From Propionispira arboris (GTDB lineage: Bacteria; Bacillota; Negativicutes; Selenomonadales; Selenomonadaceae), in NCBI RefSeq assembly GCF_900109225.1, contig NZ_FNZK01000017.1, forward strand, positions 51,957-115,956: a stretch of DNA of 64,000 nucleotides, read 5' to 3'. The position numbers and the translations under genes were made by a program. Position 1 is the stretch's first letter. Every line of letters starts with the position of its first letter. The notes under the pieces are model-generated. The model saw nothing but the letters and a program-made list of their open reading frames with translations. It searched no databases and was not told the origin of the DNA. Positions 35,660 to 43,884 of this stretch are shown piece after piece.

Positions 35660-36796
35660 TTAAAAAAGTTCTGATTCGATATCCGGTGTAAACGCAACTA
35701 ATTGGTCAACTTCATTAGCATGGACTTTTTTTGCCCAGGCAGGATCAGCGAGCAAGGCTCTACCAACAGCTACCAGATCAAACTCTTTCTTTTCTAACCG
35801 ATCCAATAAAGGAGCTACACTAGATACAGCAGCACCTTGCCCTTTCGTGAAAAAATCAATAAAATTCGTATCAAGACCAACGGAACCAACCGTAATCGTT
35901 GGCTTTCCTGTTAATTTTTTTGTCCAACCAGCCAAATTCAAATTCGAACCTTCAAACTCAGGTTCCCAATAACGACGTGTCGAACAATGAAAAATATCCA
36001 CACCAGCTTTAACCAGCGGATCTAAAAATGCAGCCAATCGTTCTGGTGTATCTGCCAATTTTGCTTTATAATCGCCAAGTTTCCACTGTGAAAAACGAAA
36101 AACAATCGGAAAGTCAGGACCGACAGCACGCCGGCAAGCTTCAATCACTTCAACCGCAAACTGTGTCCGCTTAATCGCATCACCGCCATAACGATCCTGG
36201 CGTAAATTTGTTTTACTCCAGAAGAATTGATCAATTAAATAGCCATGCGCCCCATGAATTTCAACACCATCAAATCCCAATTTTTGCGCCTGTCCGGCAG
36301 CATCACCATAAGATTGAATAATTTGCTCAATTTCTTCAATCCCAAGTGGCTGCGTAACTTTTTTACCGGTCGCTACATCGATCCCCGATGGACCAACTGG
36401 AAGCACTTCCGGATGCGGATTGTCGCCGCCGATCTGTCGAGCCATACCAACATGCCAAATCTGCGGAACGATTTTCCCACCAGCCTTATGGACAGCCGCT
36501 ACAACCTTAGCCCAGCCAGCAAGAGGTTTTTCTCCATGAATAACTGGTCGATGCCGACCTTCTGCCGCTGCGGGGTGATTGATCAGCGTACCTTCCGTAA
36601 TAATCAGACCCACTTCATTTTCCGCCCGGCGTCTATAATAGTCCACAACATTTGCACCAGGAACACCATGTGGCGAAAAACCCCGTGTCATTGGTGCCAT
36701 AACAATACGATTTTTCAAGTGAAGAGAACCAATTTTAATGGGTTCGTATAAAATATTTAAATCTTTTTTTTCAACTGCTAGTTCCTGATTTATCAT
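35660..36796 (-). CDS. Old Yellow Enzyme-family FMN ene-reductase
   Basis: 378 aa, TIM-barrel NADH:flavin oxidoreductase of the classical OYE branch. LKNRIVMAPMTRG (FMN site), VGLIITEGT, PQIWHVGM, GFDGVEIHGAHGYLIDQFFW (catalytic Tyr region), and TVGSVGLDT and GRALLADPAW (phosphate site). Reduces activated C=C bonds of electrophiles. A promoter TTGCAA-N17-TATACT and a Fur-like box lie upstream, so iron or redox control is suggested. No Fe-S Cys cluster motif, which separates it from the 2,4-dienoyl-CoA reductases. Confidence 0.9.
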   Translation of the reverse strand: MINQELAVEKKDLNILYEPIKIGSLHLKNRIVMAPMTRGFSPHGVPGANVVDYYRRRAENEVGLIITEGTLINHPAAAEGRHRPVIHGEKPLAGWAKVVAAVHKAGGKIVPQIWHVGMARQIGGDNPHPEVLPVGPSGIDVATGKKVTQPLGIEEIEQIIQSYGDAAGQAQKLGFDGVEIHGAHGYLIDQFFWSKTNLRQDRYGGDAIKRTQFAVEVIEACRRAVGPDFPIVFRFSQWKLGDYKAKLADTPERLAAFLDPLVKAGVDIFHCSTRRYWEPEFEGSNLNLAGWTKKLTGKPTITVGSVGLDTNFIDFFTKGQGAAVSSVAPLLDRLEKKEFDLVAVGRALLADPAWAKKVHANEVDQLVAFTPDIESELF

Positions 36797-36907
36797 AAAT
36801 AACCATCCTTTTTATTAAAATTAATGTCCTGCATCACGTAAAAAGCAATGCAGAATGAGCTTTATACCAGATTGTATTAAATTTCATTTATTAAAACCGA
36901 AATCAAC

Positions 36908-36964
36908 TGATAATAATTATTATCTAACTATTTTTAGTATAGTTCCCTTTTTAGCTTTTTGCAA
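36908..36964 (-). promoter_or_regulatory. Promoter with Fur-like box before the Old Yellow Enzyme gene
   Basis: Minus-strand TTGCAA (36964-36959), 17 bp, TATACT (36941-36936). Just downstream, GATAATAATTATTATC (36909-36924) is a perfect 16-bp palindrome close to the Fur 7-1-7 box TGATAATnATTATCA. PerR has a similar site, so Fur versus PerR is open. Confidence 0.65.
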
Positions 36965-37008
36965 GTAAAATAAATGAATTGAGTAAACAAAAAGAAGACA
37001 GTCCAACT

Positions 37009-38364
37009 TCATAGCAATACTTTCCCCTCTTTCCTCGACGGAAAATCATAGCGCCGATTTACTGCCCACAAAAAAGCACTCATTAAGATTACAATGAAAG
37101 CGAGCAGCATAAAACTATCCACAAAAATACTAGAATGATTCCATGGATTTAAAACAGGGGCAAATTTTAAATCTAAAAACTTTCCCGTTAAAGCCGGACC
37201 CAAAGCCCCCCCGACAAAAGCACATAAATTATACAGTCCCATCCCCACATTTACTTCTGATTTAGGCAGTAGTTCAAACATATAGTTTCCCATAACGACC
37301 TGTACTGCCGCAAACCCAATATAAGCAAAAAGAGAAAAAGCAATGATTAAAAGATAAGGCCCTCCTGCAAACGTAGCTGTACACAAAAACCCTGCCAGCA
37401 GTAATCCCAAAACACCAGCAAGGGTATAAATCGCCCCACAAGTATCGTATAGCTTTTTTACATATTTCCCGGAAATAAAAGATAAAATTGACCCGGGAAG
37501 CAAGCATAGCCCAATTGCAAAAGCGGTCATGCCATTTACCTGTTTGAGCAGCATGGGCAGTAAGAACAAATTGCCAATGGATACAAGAAATGCGAATAAT
37601 CCTACTAAAAGCATGCTGCAAAACATTTTGTTTTTCAATAAAGAAAGATCAATAAAAGATATTCTCGCATGCGAAATATAGAAAAAAAAGCCAGCTAAGC
37701 ATAACACTCCACCAATAAAAAGATTCAGGTTAATCGAAATACCAACTACCAGCATAAAAATGCCGCAAATCAGTAAGAAACAACCAAAAAAATCAAATTC
37801 AAGCGGTTTAGATTGTCCTTTCGGCATAAGTTGGAATAAAAAGGGAAGTAAAAAAATCACTGAAGCCGTAATTAAAAATAAACCTTTATAGCCAATAAAA
37901 GAAGTAATAAAACCGCCTAAAACAGGCCCTGCGCCCGTACCCAAAGAAGCGGTCGATGCGAGCAGCGTCATCCCAACCGATCTTTTTTCCACACTATAAA
38001 AAGTATGAAAAGCCAGCATCGTTAACGAAGGAATGGCAGCACCACCTGCCGCTTGAACAATACGACCCACTAATATAAAAAGAAAGGAATCGGCAAAATA
38101 TCCGATAAAAGAGCCGCCAATCAATAAACTGGCTCCAATAATATACAATGTACGAAGCGGGAAAAAATCGGCGAGTTTTCCATAAATAATCGTCCCCACG
38201 GAAAAAATAGCTAAATACGTCACACTGACCAGGCTGACCTGCCCCGCTGTCAGATCATATATCGATTTGATAAAAGGCATTGCAACATTAAACATCGTGT
38301 TGTTGACAACAGCGAAAAAAATAAATAAACAAAGTATTATGGTTAATTTTGTATTAGATTTCAT
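37009..38364 (-). CDS. MFS drug/metabolite exporter
   Basis: 451 aa, about 14 membrane helices (DHA2-like). Motif A-type loop IYGKLADFFPLRTLYIIG, motif C-type LGTGAGPVLGGFI, and QAAGGAAIPSLTMLAF are typical of drug:H+ antiporters. It follows the marR gene in one operon, so it is probably induced by an inhibitor that releases MarR. RBS AGGTGA before ATG 38364. Substrate unknown. Confidence 0.83.
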   Translation of the reverse strand: MKSNTKLTIILCLFIFFAVVNNTMFNVAMPFIKSIYDLTAGQVSLVSVTYLAIFSVGTIIYGKLADFFPLRTLYIIGASLLIGGSFIGYFADSFLFILVGRIVQAAGGAAIPSLTMLAFHTFYSVEKRSVGMTLLASTASLGTGAGPVLGGFITSFIGYKGLFLITASVIFLLPFLFQLMPKGQSKPLEFDFFGCFLLICGIFMLVVGISINLNLFIGGVLCLAGFFFYISHARISFIDLSLLKNKMFCSMLLVGLFAFLVSIGNLFLLPMLLKQVNGMTAFAIGLCLLPGSILSFISGKYVKKLYDTCGAIYTLAGVLGLLLAGFLCTATFAGGPYLLIIAFSLFAYIGFAAVQVVMGNYMFELLPKSEVNVGMGLYNLCAFVGGALGPALTGKFLDLKFAPVLNPWNHSSIFVDSFMLLAFIVILMSAFLWAVNRRYDFPSRKEGKVLL

Positions 38365-38393
38365 TCTTTATTTCACCTGCGAAAAATTATATT

Positions 38394-38840
38394 TTAGTTT
38401 TTATTACGAATTTGTAAGAGCTTTTGAAAAATCCCCTCTAAATATTGCATCATAGCTCTTTTTTCCTCGACATTCAAATTCGCACTGACTGTTTTTTCAA
38501 AATCAGCAAACAGTGCTTCACACTTTGGTTGCAAACTTCTGCCTTGTTCCGTAAGACAGATTTGAACTTTTCTTGCATCCACTGGATCAATTTGTCGTTG
38601 CACTAAATTTTTTTTCAACAATTGCTCAACGAGCCCATTCACCGAAGAGGCTTTGATCAATAGTTCCTCCTGCAACTGTTTTTGCATCAATGCATTTCTA
38701 TTCCATAAGCAACGCAGCAGGCGCATTTGTGACAAAGTTAAACCGATTTCCTCAAGTCGTTCATTCGAAATCAAGGTAATTAAATGAGCACTTTTTTGAA
38801 TATAATGCCCGAGTTCTTGTTCATATGGTTTTTTTAACAT
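38394..38840 (-). CDS. MarR-family transcriptional regulator
   Basis: 148 aa winged-helix dimer. LTLSQMRLLRCLWNRNALMQ and LLIKASSVNGLVEQLLKKNLVQRQ give the HTH, then the wing QIDPVDARKVQICLTEQG. ATG 38840 is preferred; its ribosome site GAGGTG is the left end of the 52-bp palindrome. It most likely represses its own operon with the MFS exporter. Confidence 0.88.
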   Translation of the reverse strand: MLKKPYEQELGHYIQKSAHLITLISNERLEEIGLTLSQMRLLRCLWNRNALMQKQLQEELLIKASSVNGLVEQLLKKNLVQRQIDPVDARKVQICLTEQGRSLQPKCEALFADFEKTVSANLNVEEKRAMMQYLEGIFQKLLQIRNKN

Positions 38841-38845
38841 CAAAA

Positions 38846-38909
38846 CACCTCTGGATTAAAATTAGTTAGGTACCTAACTAATTTTAATCCAGAGGTGCAT
38901 GTGTGTCAA
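38846..38909 (-). promoter_or_regulatory. marR promoter embedded in a 52-bp perfect palindrome
   Basis: 38846-38897 is a perfect inverted repeat: two 26-nt arms with no spacer, centred on GGTACC (38869-38874), inner core TTAGTTAGGTACCTAACTAA. The minus-strand promoter is TTGACA (38909-38904), 17 bp, TAAAAT (38886-38881); its -10 lies in the right arm and transcription would start near the centre. The left arm holds the marR ribosome site. The core is a likely MarR operator, but the perfect outer arms exceed what one operator needs. Confidence 0.88.
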
Positions 38910-38926
38910 GAGGAAAACTTATAAAA

Positions 38927-38972
38927 ATGAAACGCTGCAATACACGGCTCGCCATGTATTGCAGCGTTTCAT
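38927..38972. terminator. Strong hairpin, terminator-like
   Basis: ATGAAACGCTGCAATACA / TGTATTGCAGCGTTTCAT, an 18-bp perfect stem with a 10-base loop. T tracts are short on both sides. It could end the minus-strand transcript of the 39086 gene before it enters the marR promoter. Confidence 0.65.
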
Positions 38973-38993
38973 CTATATAAAATACACGAAATA

Positions 38994-39080
38994 TATAAGT
39001 TGCATTAAATATTCTATATGGGAATCGTCAGGAATGAGGTATAGGGTTAAGTGGACTTACGGAAGAAGCAACCAATGCAT
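38994..39080 (+). repeat. MITE-like repeat, left part only
   Basis: Starts TATAAGTTGCATTAAATATT and follows the 22247 copy closely through ATCGTCAGGAATG-GGTA-AGGGTT-A-GTGG--TTACGGA-GAAGCAA. It then stops where the second hairpin arm should begin and runs into the end of the gene at 39086. Probably a truncated copy. A 71-codon ORF crossing it has a start copied from the palindrome and is not considered real. Confidence 0.7.
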
Positions 39081-39085
39081 AGCTA

Positions 39086-39610
39086 TTACAACGAATCTTT
39101 TTTCGCTGCCATAAATAAAGCTTTCGTACTAAGTACCAAAACCGAAGCTGTGCCAAAAAGCAGCATCGCAATCGACAATGCGGCTACAATATGGATCTCA
39201 TCTTTCGTCTGCGCAATATTACCTACTGAAGATGCCAGAAAAGCTACATATAACCAAGAAAAAGAATATCCTAACCCGCCAAGACCCAAACATAAAGAAA
39301 TAACTTTTTTTGATAAGTCCGCGATGTTGAGCTGTGCTAAAATTGCCAGCAAAACCAATGCTGCTGTACCAATTGCTGCTGCATGCATATGTGCTCGTTG
39401 CAGCATCTTCCAAGAACGTTCTACAATCATGGTTATTTTCTGCGGATCATTCTGATAAACTGTTGTCAATCCTGGTTGTGCCGCGGCCGTCCAAGCTTCC
39501 TTGATTTGTGATTCAGCGCCCCCCATCGCAGCGCCAAGAACAAATCCCAATAAAATTGTCAATACGGCCAGGGCAACACCCCATTTTACAGAAATTAAAT
39601 TTTTCATCAT
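39086..39610 (-). CDS. Four-helix membrane protein (unrecognised)
   Basis: 174 aa. Membrane segments near residues 8-28, 74-93, 100-119 and 137-160, with a non-membrane loop containing QRAHMHAAAIGTAAL between the first two. The His-rich loop (RAHMH) resembles heme- or metal-coordinating loops of small integral membrane proteins, but I cannot name a family. Start ATG 39610 after AAGGAG; a second Met follows directly. It is flanked by the MITE fragment on its 3' side and by a divergent gene upstream. Confidence 0.65.
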   Translation of the reverse strand: MMKNLISVKWGVALAVLTILLGFVLGAAMGGAESQIKEAWTAAAQPGLTTVYQNDPQKITMIVERSWKMLQRAHMHAAAIGTAALVLLAILAQLNIADLSKKVISLCLGLGGLGYSFSWLYVAFLASSVGNIAQTKDEIHIVAALSIAMLLFGTASVLVLSTKALFMAAKKDSL

Positions 39611-39793
39611 CGCTAGACATCTCCTTAAAATTTTTGGACTTTTCTTTTGCCCAGTATGAATAAAGCATACACCTATATTTTGAAAATTAACGGAGAATAA
39701 AATTATAAACTCACTATAGCAAAAATAATATGCAATAAAAATCAGAAAGCCGCGTCTTCATAAAAGAATATAAAATAAAAAGGAGCACTGTAT

Positions 39794-40144
39794 ATGATAA
39801 AAGTAGATCCTAGTATAATCGAAGCTTTTGCTTTAATGTGGGGTCAATTTCCCGAACCGGTTACGCTTGTCCATAAAAACCGCACGGTTCTCGCAGTGAA
39901 CGAAGCTGGTCAAGGAATGCGTGAAGTCGGAACAAACTGTGCGAAACAAGGTTCTCCTGAAGCACATAGAGGTTGTTTAGCAAATCAGGCTTTAAAATCA
40001 GGTAAGGCAACGTATGTGAAAGGTGAATACAACGGTCACAAAATGATTTCATACTGGCTGCCACTCGCTGGTTATCCTGAACTTTTTGTTCATTTCGGTG
40101 TAGGTATCACGATTGATTACGATGCCGAAACAAAGCAAGCTTAA
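39794..40144 (+). CDS. Small PAS-like cysteine-containing protein
   Basis: 116 aa, single domain. FPEPVTLVHKNRTVLAVNEAG resembles the start of a PAS fold; VGTNCAKQGSPEAHRGCLANQAL carries two Cys; SYWLPLAGYPELFVHFGVG ends the domain. RBS AAGGAGCA before ATG 39794. A stand-alone PAS-like protein without an output domain could sense redox state or bind a cofactor. It is 38 bp before the ferritin-like gene, so probably in the same operon. The function is inferred only as sensing or binding. Confidence 0.6.
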   Translation: MIKVDPSIIEAFALMWGQFPEPVTLVHKNRTVLAVNEAGQGMREVGTNCAKQGSPEAHRGCLANQALKSGKATYVKGEYNGHKMISYWLPLAGYPELFVHFGVGITIDYDAETKQA

Positions 40145-40182
40145 ACATTTCTACAAATAAAATTTAACAAGAGATAAAGCAT

Positions 40183-40590
40183 ATGAGTTTATATAACCTT
40201 ACCAAAGGAACAGAATTAGAAGAACAGGTAACATCTTATATGAAAGGCGAAGCCCACGGTGTGATGCTCTATTACGCACTCAGTCGTTTAGCAAAAGAAC
40301 AAGGTTTGAACGATTTATCGGAAACCTTAATCGAGATTGCCAATGATGAAGCCCGTCATGCTGGTTTATATAGTGTATTAAACGCTGCCGTACCACAGGA
40401 TATTTTCACAGTATTAGCACAGACCTTAAAAGCCGAACAAAATGTGGCTGCACAAATTCATAAAATGGCCGAAAAAACTCGTTCGCTGGGCTTAGAGACA
40501 GTTGCTGATGAAATCACTGCCGCGGCAAAAGACGAAACAAATCAGGCTGCTATTTCAGAAAAAATCTTATCCGATTATAAGCAAGCCTAA
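40183..40590 (+). CDS. Rubrerythrin-like ferritin-fold diiron protein
   Basis: 135 aa four-helix bundle. Metal ligands visible: EEQVTSYMKGEAHG (first helix), IEIANDEARHAGL (E-x-x-H on the second helix), LKAEQNVAAQIHKMAEKT and AAKDETNQAAI. The C-terminal rubredoxin domain of classical rubrerythrins is missing, so electrons would come from another protein. Such proteins reduce peroxide in anaerobes. Closed by a strong terminator at 40598. Confidence 0.8.
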   Translation: MSLYNLTKGTELEEQVTSYMKGEAHGVMLYYALSRLAKEQGLNDLSETLIEIANDEARHAGLYSVLNAAVPQDIFTVLAQTLKAEQNVAAQIHKMAEKTRSLGLETVADEITAAAKDETNQAAISEKILSDYKQA

Positions 40591-40597
40591 AAAAATA

Positions 40598-40654
40598 AAA
40601 CGACCTTAGAAAAATCATCTCAACAATTTTTCTAAGGTCGTTTCATTTTTTTCG
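40598..40654. terminator. Bidirectional terminator
   Basis: AACGACCTTAGAAAAA / TTTTTCTAAGGTCGTT, with T run TTTTTTTC on the + side. It also ends the minus-strand nagZ transcript. Confidence 0.85.
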
Positions 40655-40681
40655 CTATATAGAACGTTCTTACCCGAATCC

Positions 40682-41872
40682 TTAAAACGATTGCAGGTGT
40701 AGCAACTTCACTTTCAGTATGCGGCGAACTGATTCATCCACGCGCTGCATACTAATTCGTCCCTCGCGCAGAGCTTGCAGCATACCATTATACACAGCAA
40801 TCTCATGATCATATTCGTGACAAACCAAAATAATATCCGCCCCCGCCGAAACAGCTTTGACGCCTAGTTCATCAAACGGATACAGTTTTGCTACCGCACC
40901 CATTTCCAGATCATCGGTAATAATCAAACCTTGAAAATCCAATTGTGTCCGCAATATGCCCTGTATAATGGCTGGAGACAAACTCGCTGGATTTTCGGCA
41001 TCCAGCGCTGGATATTTTAAATGAGAAACCATAACAAAGAAATCTGAATTGTTCAAGGAACGAATCATCGAACGAAACGGCGCCATATCTTCTTTTTCCA
41101 GTTGATCACGTGTTACCATAATCTCGGATGATTCCAAATGTGAATCCACTTTTGACTTACCAATACCCGGAAAATGTTTTAGCGCAAAGAACAGTTGATC
41201 ACGCTGATAACTTTTTCCGACTGCTGTAACAAAACTTATGACTTGTGCCGGATCCGAGCTATAAGAACGACCATTTGCCAATGCCAAATCCGCATCAGGC
41301 GCAAAATTAGTATTAATCCCCAAGGCCTTAAGTTCGCCTGCCGTCACATGTGCATAATCTGCAGCCAATTGAGGATTTCCTGTCTTCCCCAATTCTTCGG
41401 CCGCTGGTGCTGCACTCAAATGTTGTTTCATTCGCACAACCTTGCCACCCTCTTCATCAATTGCAATAAACAGCGGCAAGGAATCCGCTTGTTTAGCTCT
41501 TTTTTGCAAATCTCCCGTGAGCATCTGCACCTGCGCAGCGGTATCCATATTGCGATCAAATAAAATGATCCCACCGATATGATATTCCTGGAGCAAATAA
41601 CTAACATTATCCTCAACTGTTTTTTCCTTAATACCAACCATCATCATTTGCCCAATTTTCTGTGAATCTGACATATTCACTAAAATTTCTTCAACCTGAT
41701 CATCGAGGCTAGGCGGTGCAGCCTCCAGAACCTTGGAAATTTTCTCATCAATCAACCCATATCGTATCAACAATGTATGCCCCCAATTATTATTTGCCAA
41801 TAAATACCCAAAAGCAACGGCAAAAATCACCAGTCCCATTCCACCAATCAGCCACATTTTTTTCTTATCCAT
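40682..41872 (-). CDS. Membrane-anchored GH3 beta-N-acetylhexosaminidase (NagZ-like)
   Basis: 396 aa. N-terminal membrane anchor (MWLIGGMGLVIFAVAFGYLL), then the GH3 TIM barrel: IGQMMMVGI, FIAIDEEGGKVVRM, ALKHFPGIGKSKVDSHL (NagZ His/Asp loop) and the catalytic Asp in LIITDDLEMGAV. It removes terminal GlcNAc from peptidoglycan fragments. Anchoring suggests it acts outside the cytoplasm, unlike the soluble Gram-negative NagZ. No C-terminal beta-sandwich domain. Confidence 0.87.
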   Translation of the reverse strand: MDKKKMWLIGGMGLVIFAVAFGYLLANNNWGHTLLIRYGLIDEKISKVLEAAPPSLDDQVEEILVNMSDSQKIGQMMMVGIKEKTVEDNVSYLLQEYHIGGIILFDRNMDTAAQVQMLTGDLQKRAKQADSLPLFIAIDEEGGKVVRMKQHLSAAPAAEELGKTGNPQLAADYAHVTAGELKALGINTNFAPDADLALANGRSYSSDPAQVISFVTAVGKSYQRDQLFFALKHFPGIGKSKVDSHLESSEIMVTRDQLEKEDMAPFRSMIRSLNNSDFFVMVSHLKYPALDAENPASLSPAIIQGILRTQLDFQGLIITDDLEMGAVAKLYPFDELGVKAVSAGADIILVCHEYDHEIAVYNGMLQALREGRISMQRVDESVRRILKVKLLHLQSF

Positions 41873-42024
41873 ATATACAACCTTATCCGATACAATGATT
41901 CGTTGTTTTGAACCGGAAAAATCAATGTATCCTACTTTTTAATCTACATAAGCATTATAGTTACCGTTCTACTCGTTTGTGGCTTTCTCCTTTACTCAAT
42001 AATTGTCGGTTGCTGAAGTAATAC

Positions 42025-42060
42025 AAAAAGACCAAATAGCTCGAAAGCTATCTGATCTTT
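42025..42060 (-). terminator. Intrinsic terminator of the DsrE-like gene
   Basis: Minus-strand GATCAGATAGCTTTCGAGCT... pairing into AGCTATTTGGTC, then TTTTTG. Nearly the same hairpin stands at 63300-63340. Confidence 0.75.
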
Positions 42061-42103
42061 ACTGTAAACCTGTTTGGAGTAATCCTTATAAAATCTATCT
42101 ATT

Positions 42104-42460
42104 TTATGGTTTTATATAGCAGTATCCTTGCCCCTGCAACGTAACCAGCCGAGTAATCCCCGCCGACACTACAGAAACATATTTAGGTAAATCTGTTTCT
42201 TGTACAGCATTGGCTTGCATGGCATTCCTACAAGCCATTATCTTTATTCCTCGCTGTGCTAAACGTTCCATTTCTTGCAATAGTTCATGGATCTCTTCCT
42301 CATTGCTATCGGCAAAAATTTTTACAGCCTCTGCATTCGCAACAATTTCTATATAATACTCAGCGGTACCAATATCTTTGATAAAATTTTTTGCATTACC
42401 TAAAGTTAGTTCCCATTTATGCATTTCGTCAATATGAAAAACGACCTTAAATGAATCCAT
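42104..42460 (-). CDS. DsrE/DsrF-like family protein
   Basis: 118 aa, DsrE fold (sulfur-relay family). FKVVFHIDEMHKWELTLGNAKNFIKD and IEIVANAEAVKIFA belong to the start of the domain; GIKIMACRNAMQANAV carries the single Cys at the position where DsrE/TusD proteins carry a persulfide. C-terminal VVSAGITRLVTLQGQGYCYIKP is typical of the YchN/DUF1791-like branch. Near the TlpA-CcdA operon, so a thiol or sulfur role is likely, but unproven. Confidence 0.75.
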   Translation of the reverse strand: MDSFKVVFHIDEMHKWELTLGNAKNFIKDIGTAEYYIEIVANAEAVKIFADSNEEEIHELLQEMERLAQRGIKIMACRNAMQANAVQETDLPKYVSVVSAGITRLVTLQGQGYCYIKP

Positions 42461-42599
42461 TTTCTCCCCTCATTTCTGCTGCCATGCTTCTGTGTCCATA
42501 TCGTTCAAGTTTAATTAACAGCGGCAAAGCTTCATTTTATTAATTTTTATAGAAACACTTTCTATAAAGCACTCGCCGCAGCAGCACCTGCAATTCTAT

Positions 42600-43124
42600 T
42601 TATAAAGTACTAAGTACATTTTCTAATTCTTCTTTTGTCACGCCTCCCGTTTTACGATAACGAATTACACCTTGCGAATCCACAACAATTGTTGTTGGTA
42701 CTGCACGAACTCTAAATTCTTGAGATATGCTTCCATCTGCATCAAGCAAAATAGGCAAACTATATCCAGTGTTTTGCAAAAAATCCGTAATTGTATTTTC
42801 TGATTCTTCAATATTGATTGCATAAAACTGAACATCCTCCGTATGTGCATTCGCAAACTCATTGAGTTCTGGTAACTCCGCTTTGCAAGGCGGACACCAT
42901 GTCGCCCAAAAATTCAATACATACGGCACACCTGTGCCTCCAACCTGTACATTTTCTCCGTTAAGATTATTTGCCGTAAACGTCGGCATTTCTTTGCCCA
43001 CTGACACACCTGTTTCTGCTTGAGCCTGACATATCGAATACGCCCCGGTTTCAGCATTATATCCAGTTCCAAATAAGAAAGTAAAAACCAATATACTCAT
43101 AATAAAAATTGTTTTATTCACCAT
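42600..43124 (-). CDS. TlpA/ResA-type exported thioredoxin
   Basis: 174 aa. N-terminal signal or anchor (IFIMSILVFTFLFGTGY), then the thioredoxin fold with LNFWATWCPPCKAELPEL (CPPC active site), IEESENTITDFL, and cis-Pro loop RAVPTTIVVD. Extracytoplasmic thiol reductant for cytochrome maturation or disulfide isomerisation. Similar to the 43885 gene; one probably arose by duplication. Receives electrons from CcdA next to it. Confidence 0.85.
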   Translation of the reverse strand: MVNKTIFIMSILVFTFLFGTGYNAETGAYSICQAQAETGVSVGKEMPTFTANNLNGENVQVGGTGVPYVLNFWATWCPPCKAELPELNEFANAHTEDVQFYAINIEESENTITDFLQNTGYSLPILLDADGSISQEFRVRAVPTTIVVDSQGVIRYRKTGGVTKEELENVLSTL

Positions 43125-43177
43125 ACACGCCCCTTTTCAATAGTTTATAGACTAGTCATAGAACCCAACTTCATTTT

Positions 43178-43876
43178 TCAAAAAATAGATAGGAACATTC
43201 CTAACCCTTTTTCTATCCAATCCATCCAAATAAAAATCCCGATAAAAATTAACATATAGCCTGCTACCTTTTGTATTTTTGGTAACCATTCATATATATT
43301 GCGGATACAAAAAATATATTTTCTCAACACGACAGCCAATAAGAAAAAAGGAATCGAAAAACCCATCGCATAAACCAAAAGTAAAAAAGAACCCATCCCT
43401 ACTGTATTTGTTCCACCTGCATAAAGCAAAATCGTTGCCAATATAGGACCCGTACAAGGTGTCCAGCCAATAGTAAAAGCCATTCCCAATAAAAAAGAAC
43501 CAAAAGGTCCGCGAAATGTTTGCTTTAAAAACGGACGATATTCTCTTTGCATCGGGGTGAATTTGATTAAACCAGATAAAAAAACACCCATAAGAATGAT
43601 CATAACGGCGCCAACTTTTTTGAGTACGGGTTGATAATCAAAAAACCACTGCCCCACAAAAGAAGCCGTTGCTCCCATCGCAATAAAAATCAAGGTAAAG
43701 CCTATCAAAAAACAAAGTGTATTGATATATATGTTCCGTGGTTTGTCAGCTTCATCGACAACAGAACCTGCTAAAATAGCAGAAAACGTTGGTAATAATG
43801 GTAAAACACACGGTGATAAAAACGATAAAAATCCGCCTAAAAACACAGCCATAATCGTCACATTTCCAATTTCCAT
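43178..43876 (-). CDS. ccdA: CcdA/DsbD-like thiol-transfer membrane protein
   Basis: 232 aa, six membrane helices, CcdA family. FLSFLSPCVLPLLPTF and FTIGWTPCTGPILATIL contain the two membrane Cys that carry electrons from cytoplasmic thioredoxin to the outside. It lies between two TlpA-like thioredoxins, its probable clients. Intact and of normal length. Confidence 0.9.
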   Translation of the reverse strand: MEIGNVTIMAVFLGGFLSFLSPCVLPLLPTFSAILAGSVVDEADKPRNIYINTLCFLIGFTLIFIAMGATASFVGQWFFDYQPVLKKVGAVMIILMGVFLSGLIKFTPMQREYRPFLKQTFRGPFGSFLLGMAFTIGWTPCTGPILATILLYAGGTNTVGMGSFLLLVYAMGFSIPFFLLAVVLRKYIFCIRNIYEWLPKIQKVAGYMLIFIGIFIWMDWIEKGLGMFLSIF

Positions 43877-43884
43877 TTTAACAC

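Noticed and set aside
38899..39114. 71-codon + strand ORF starting beside the palindrome
   Set aside because: Its ribosome site is only the mirror copy of the marR one created by the palindrome, and the ORF then crosses a strong hairpin and the MITE fragment.
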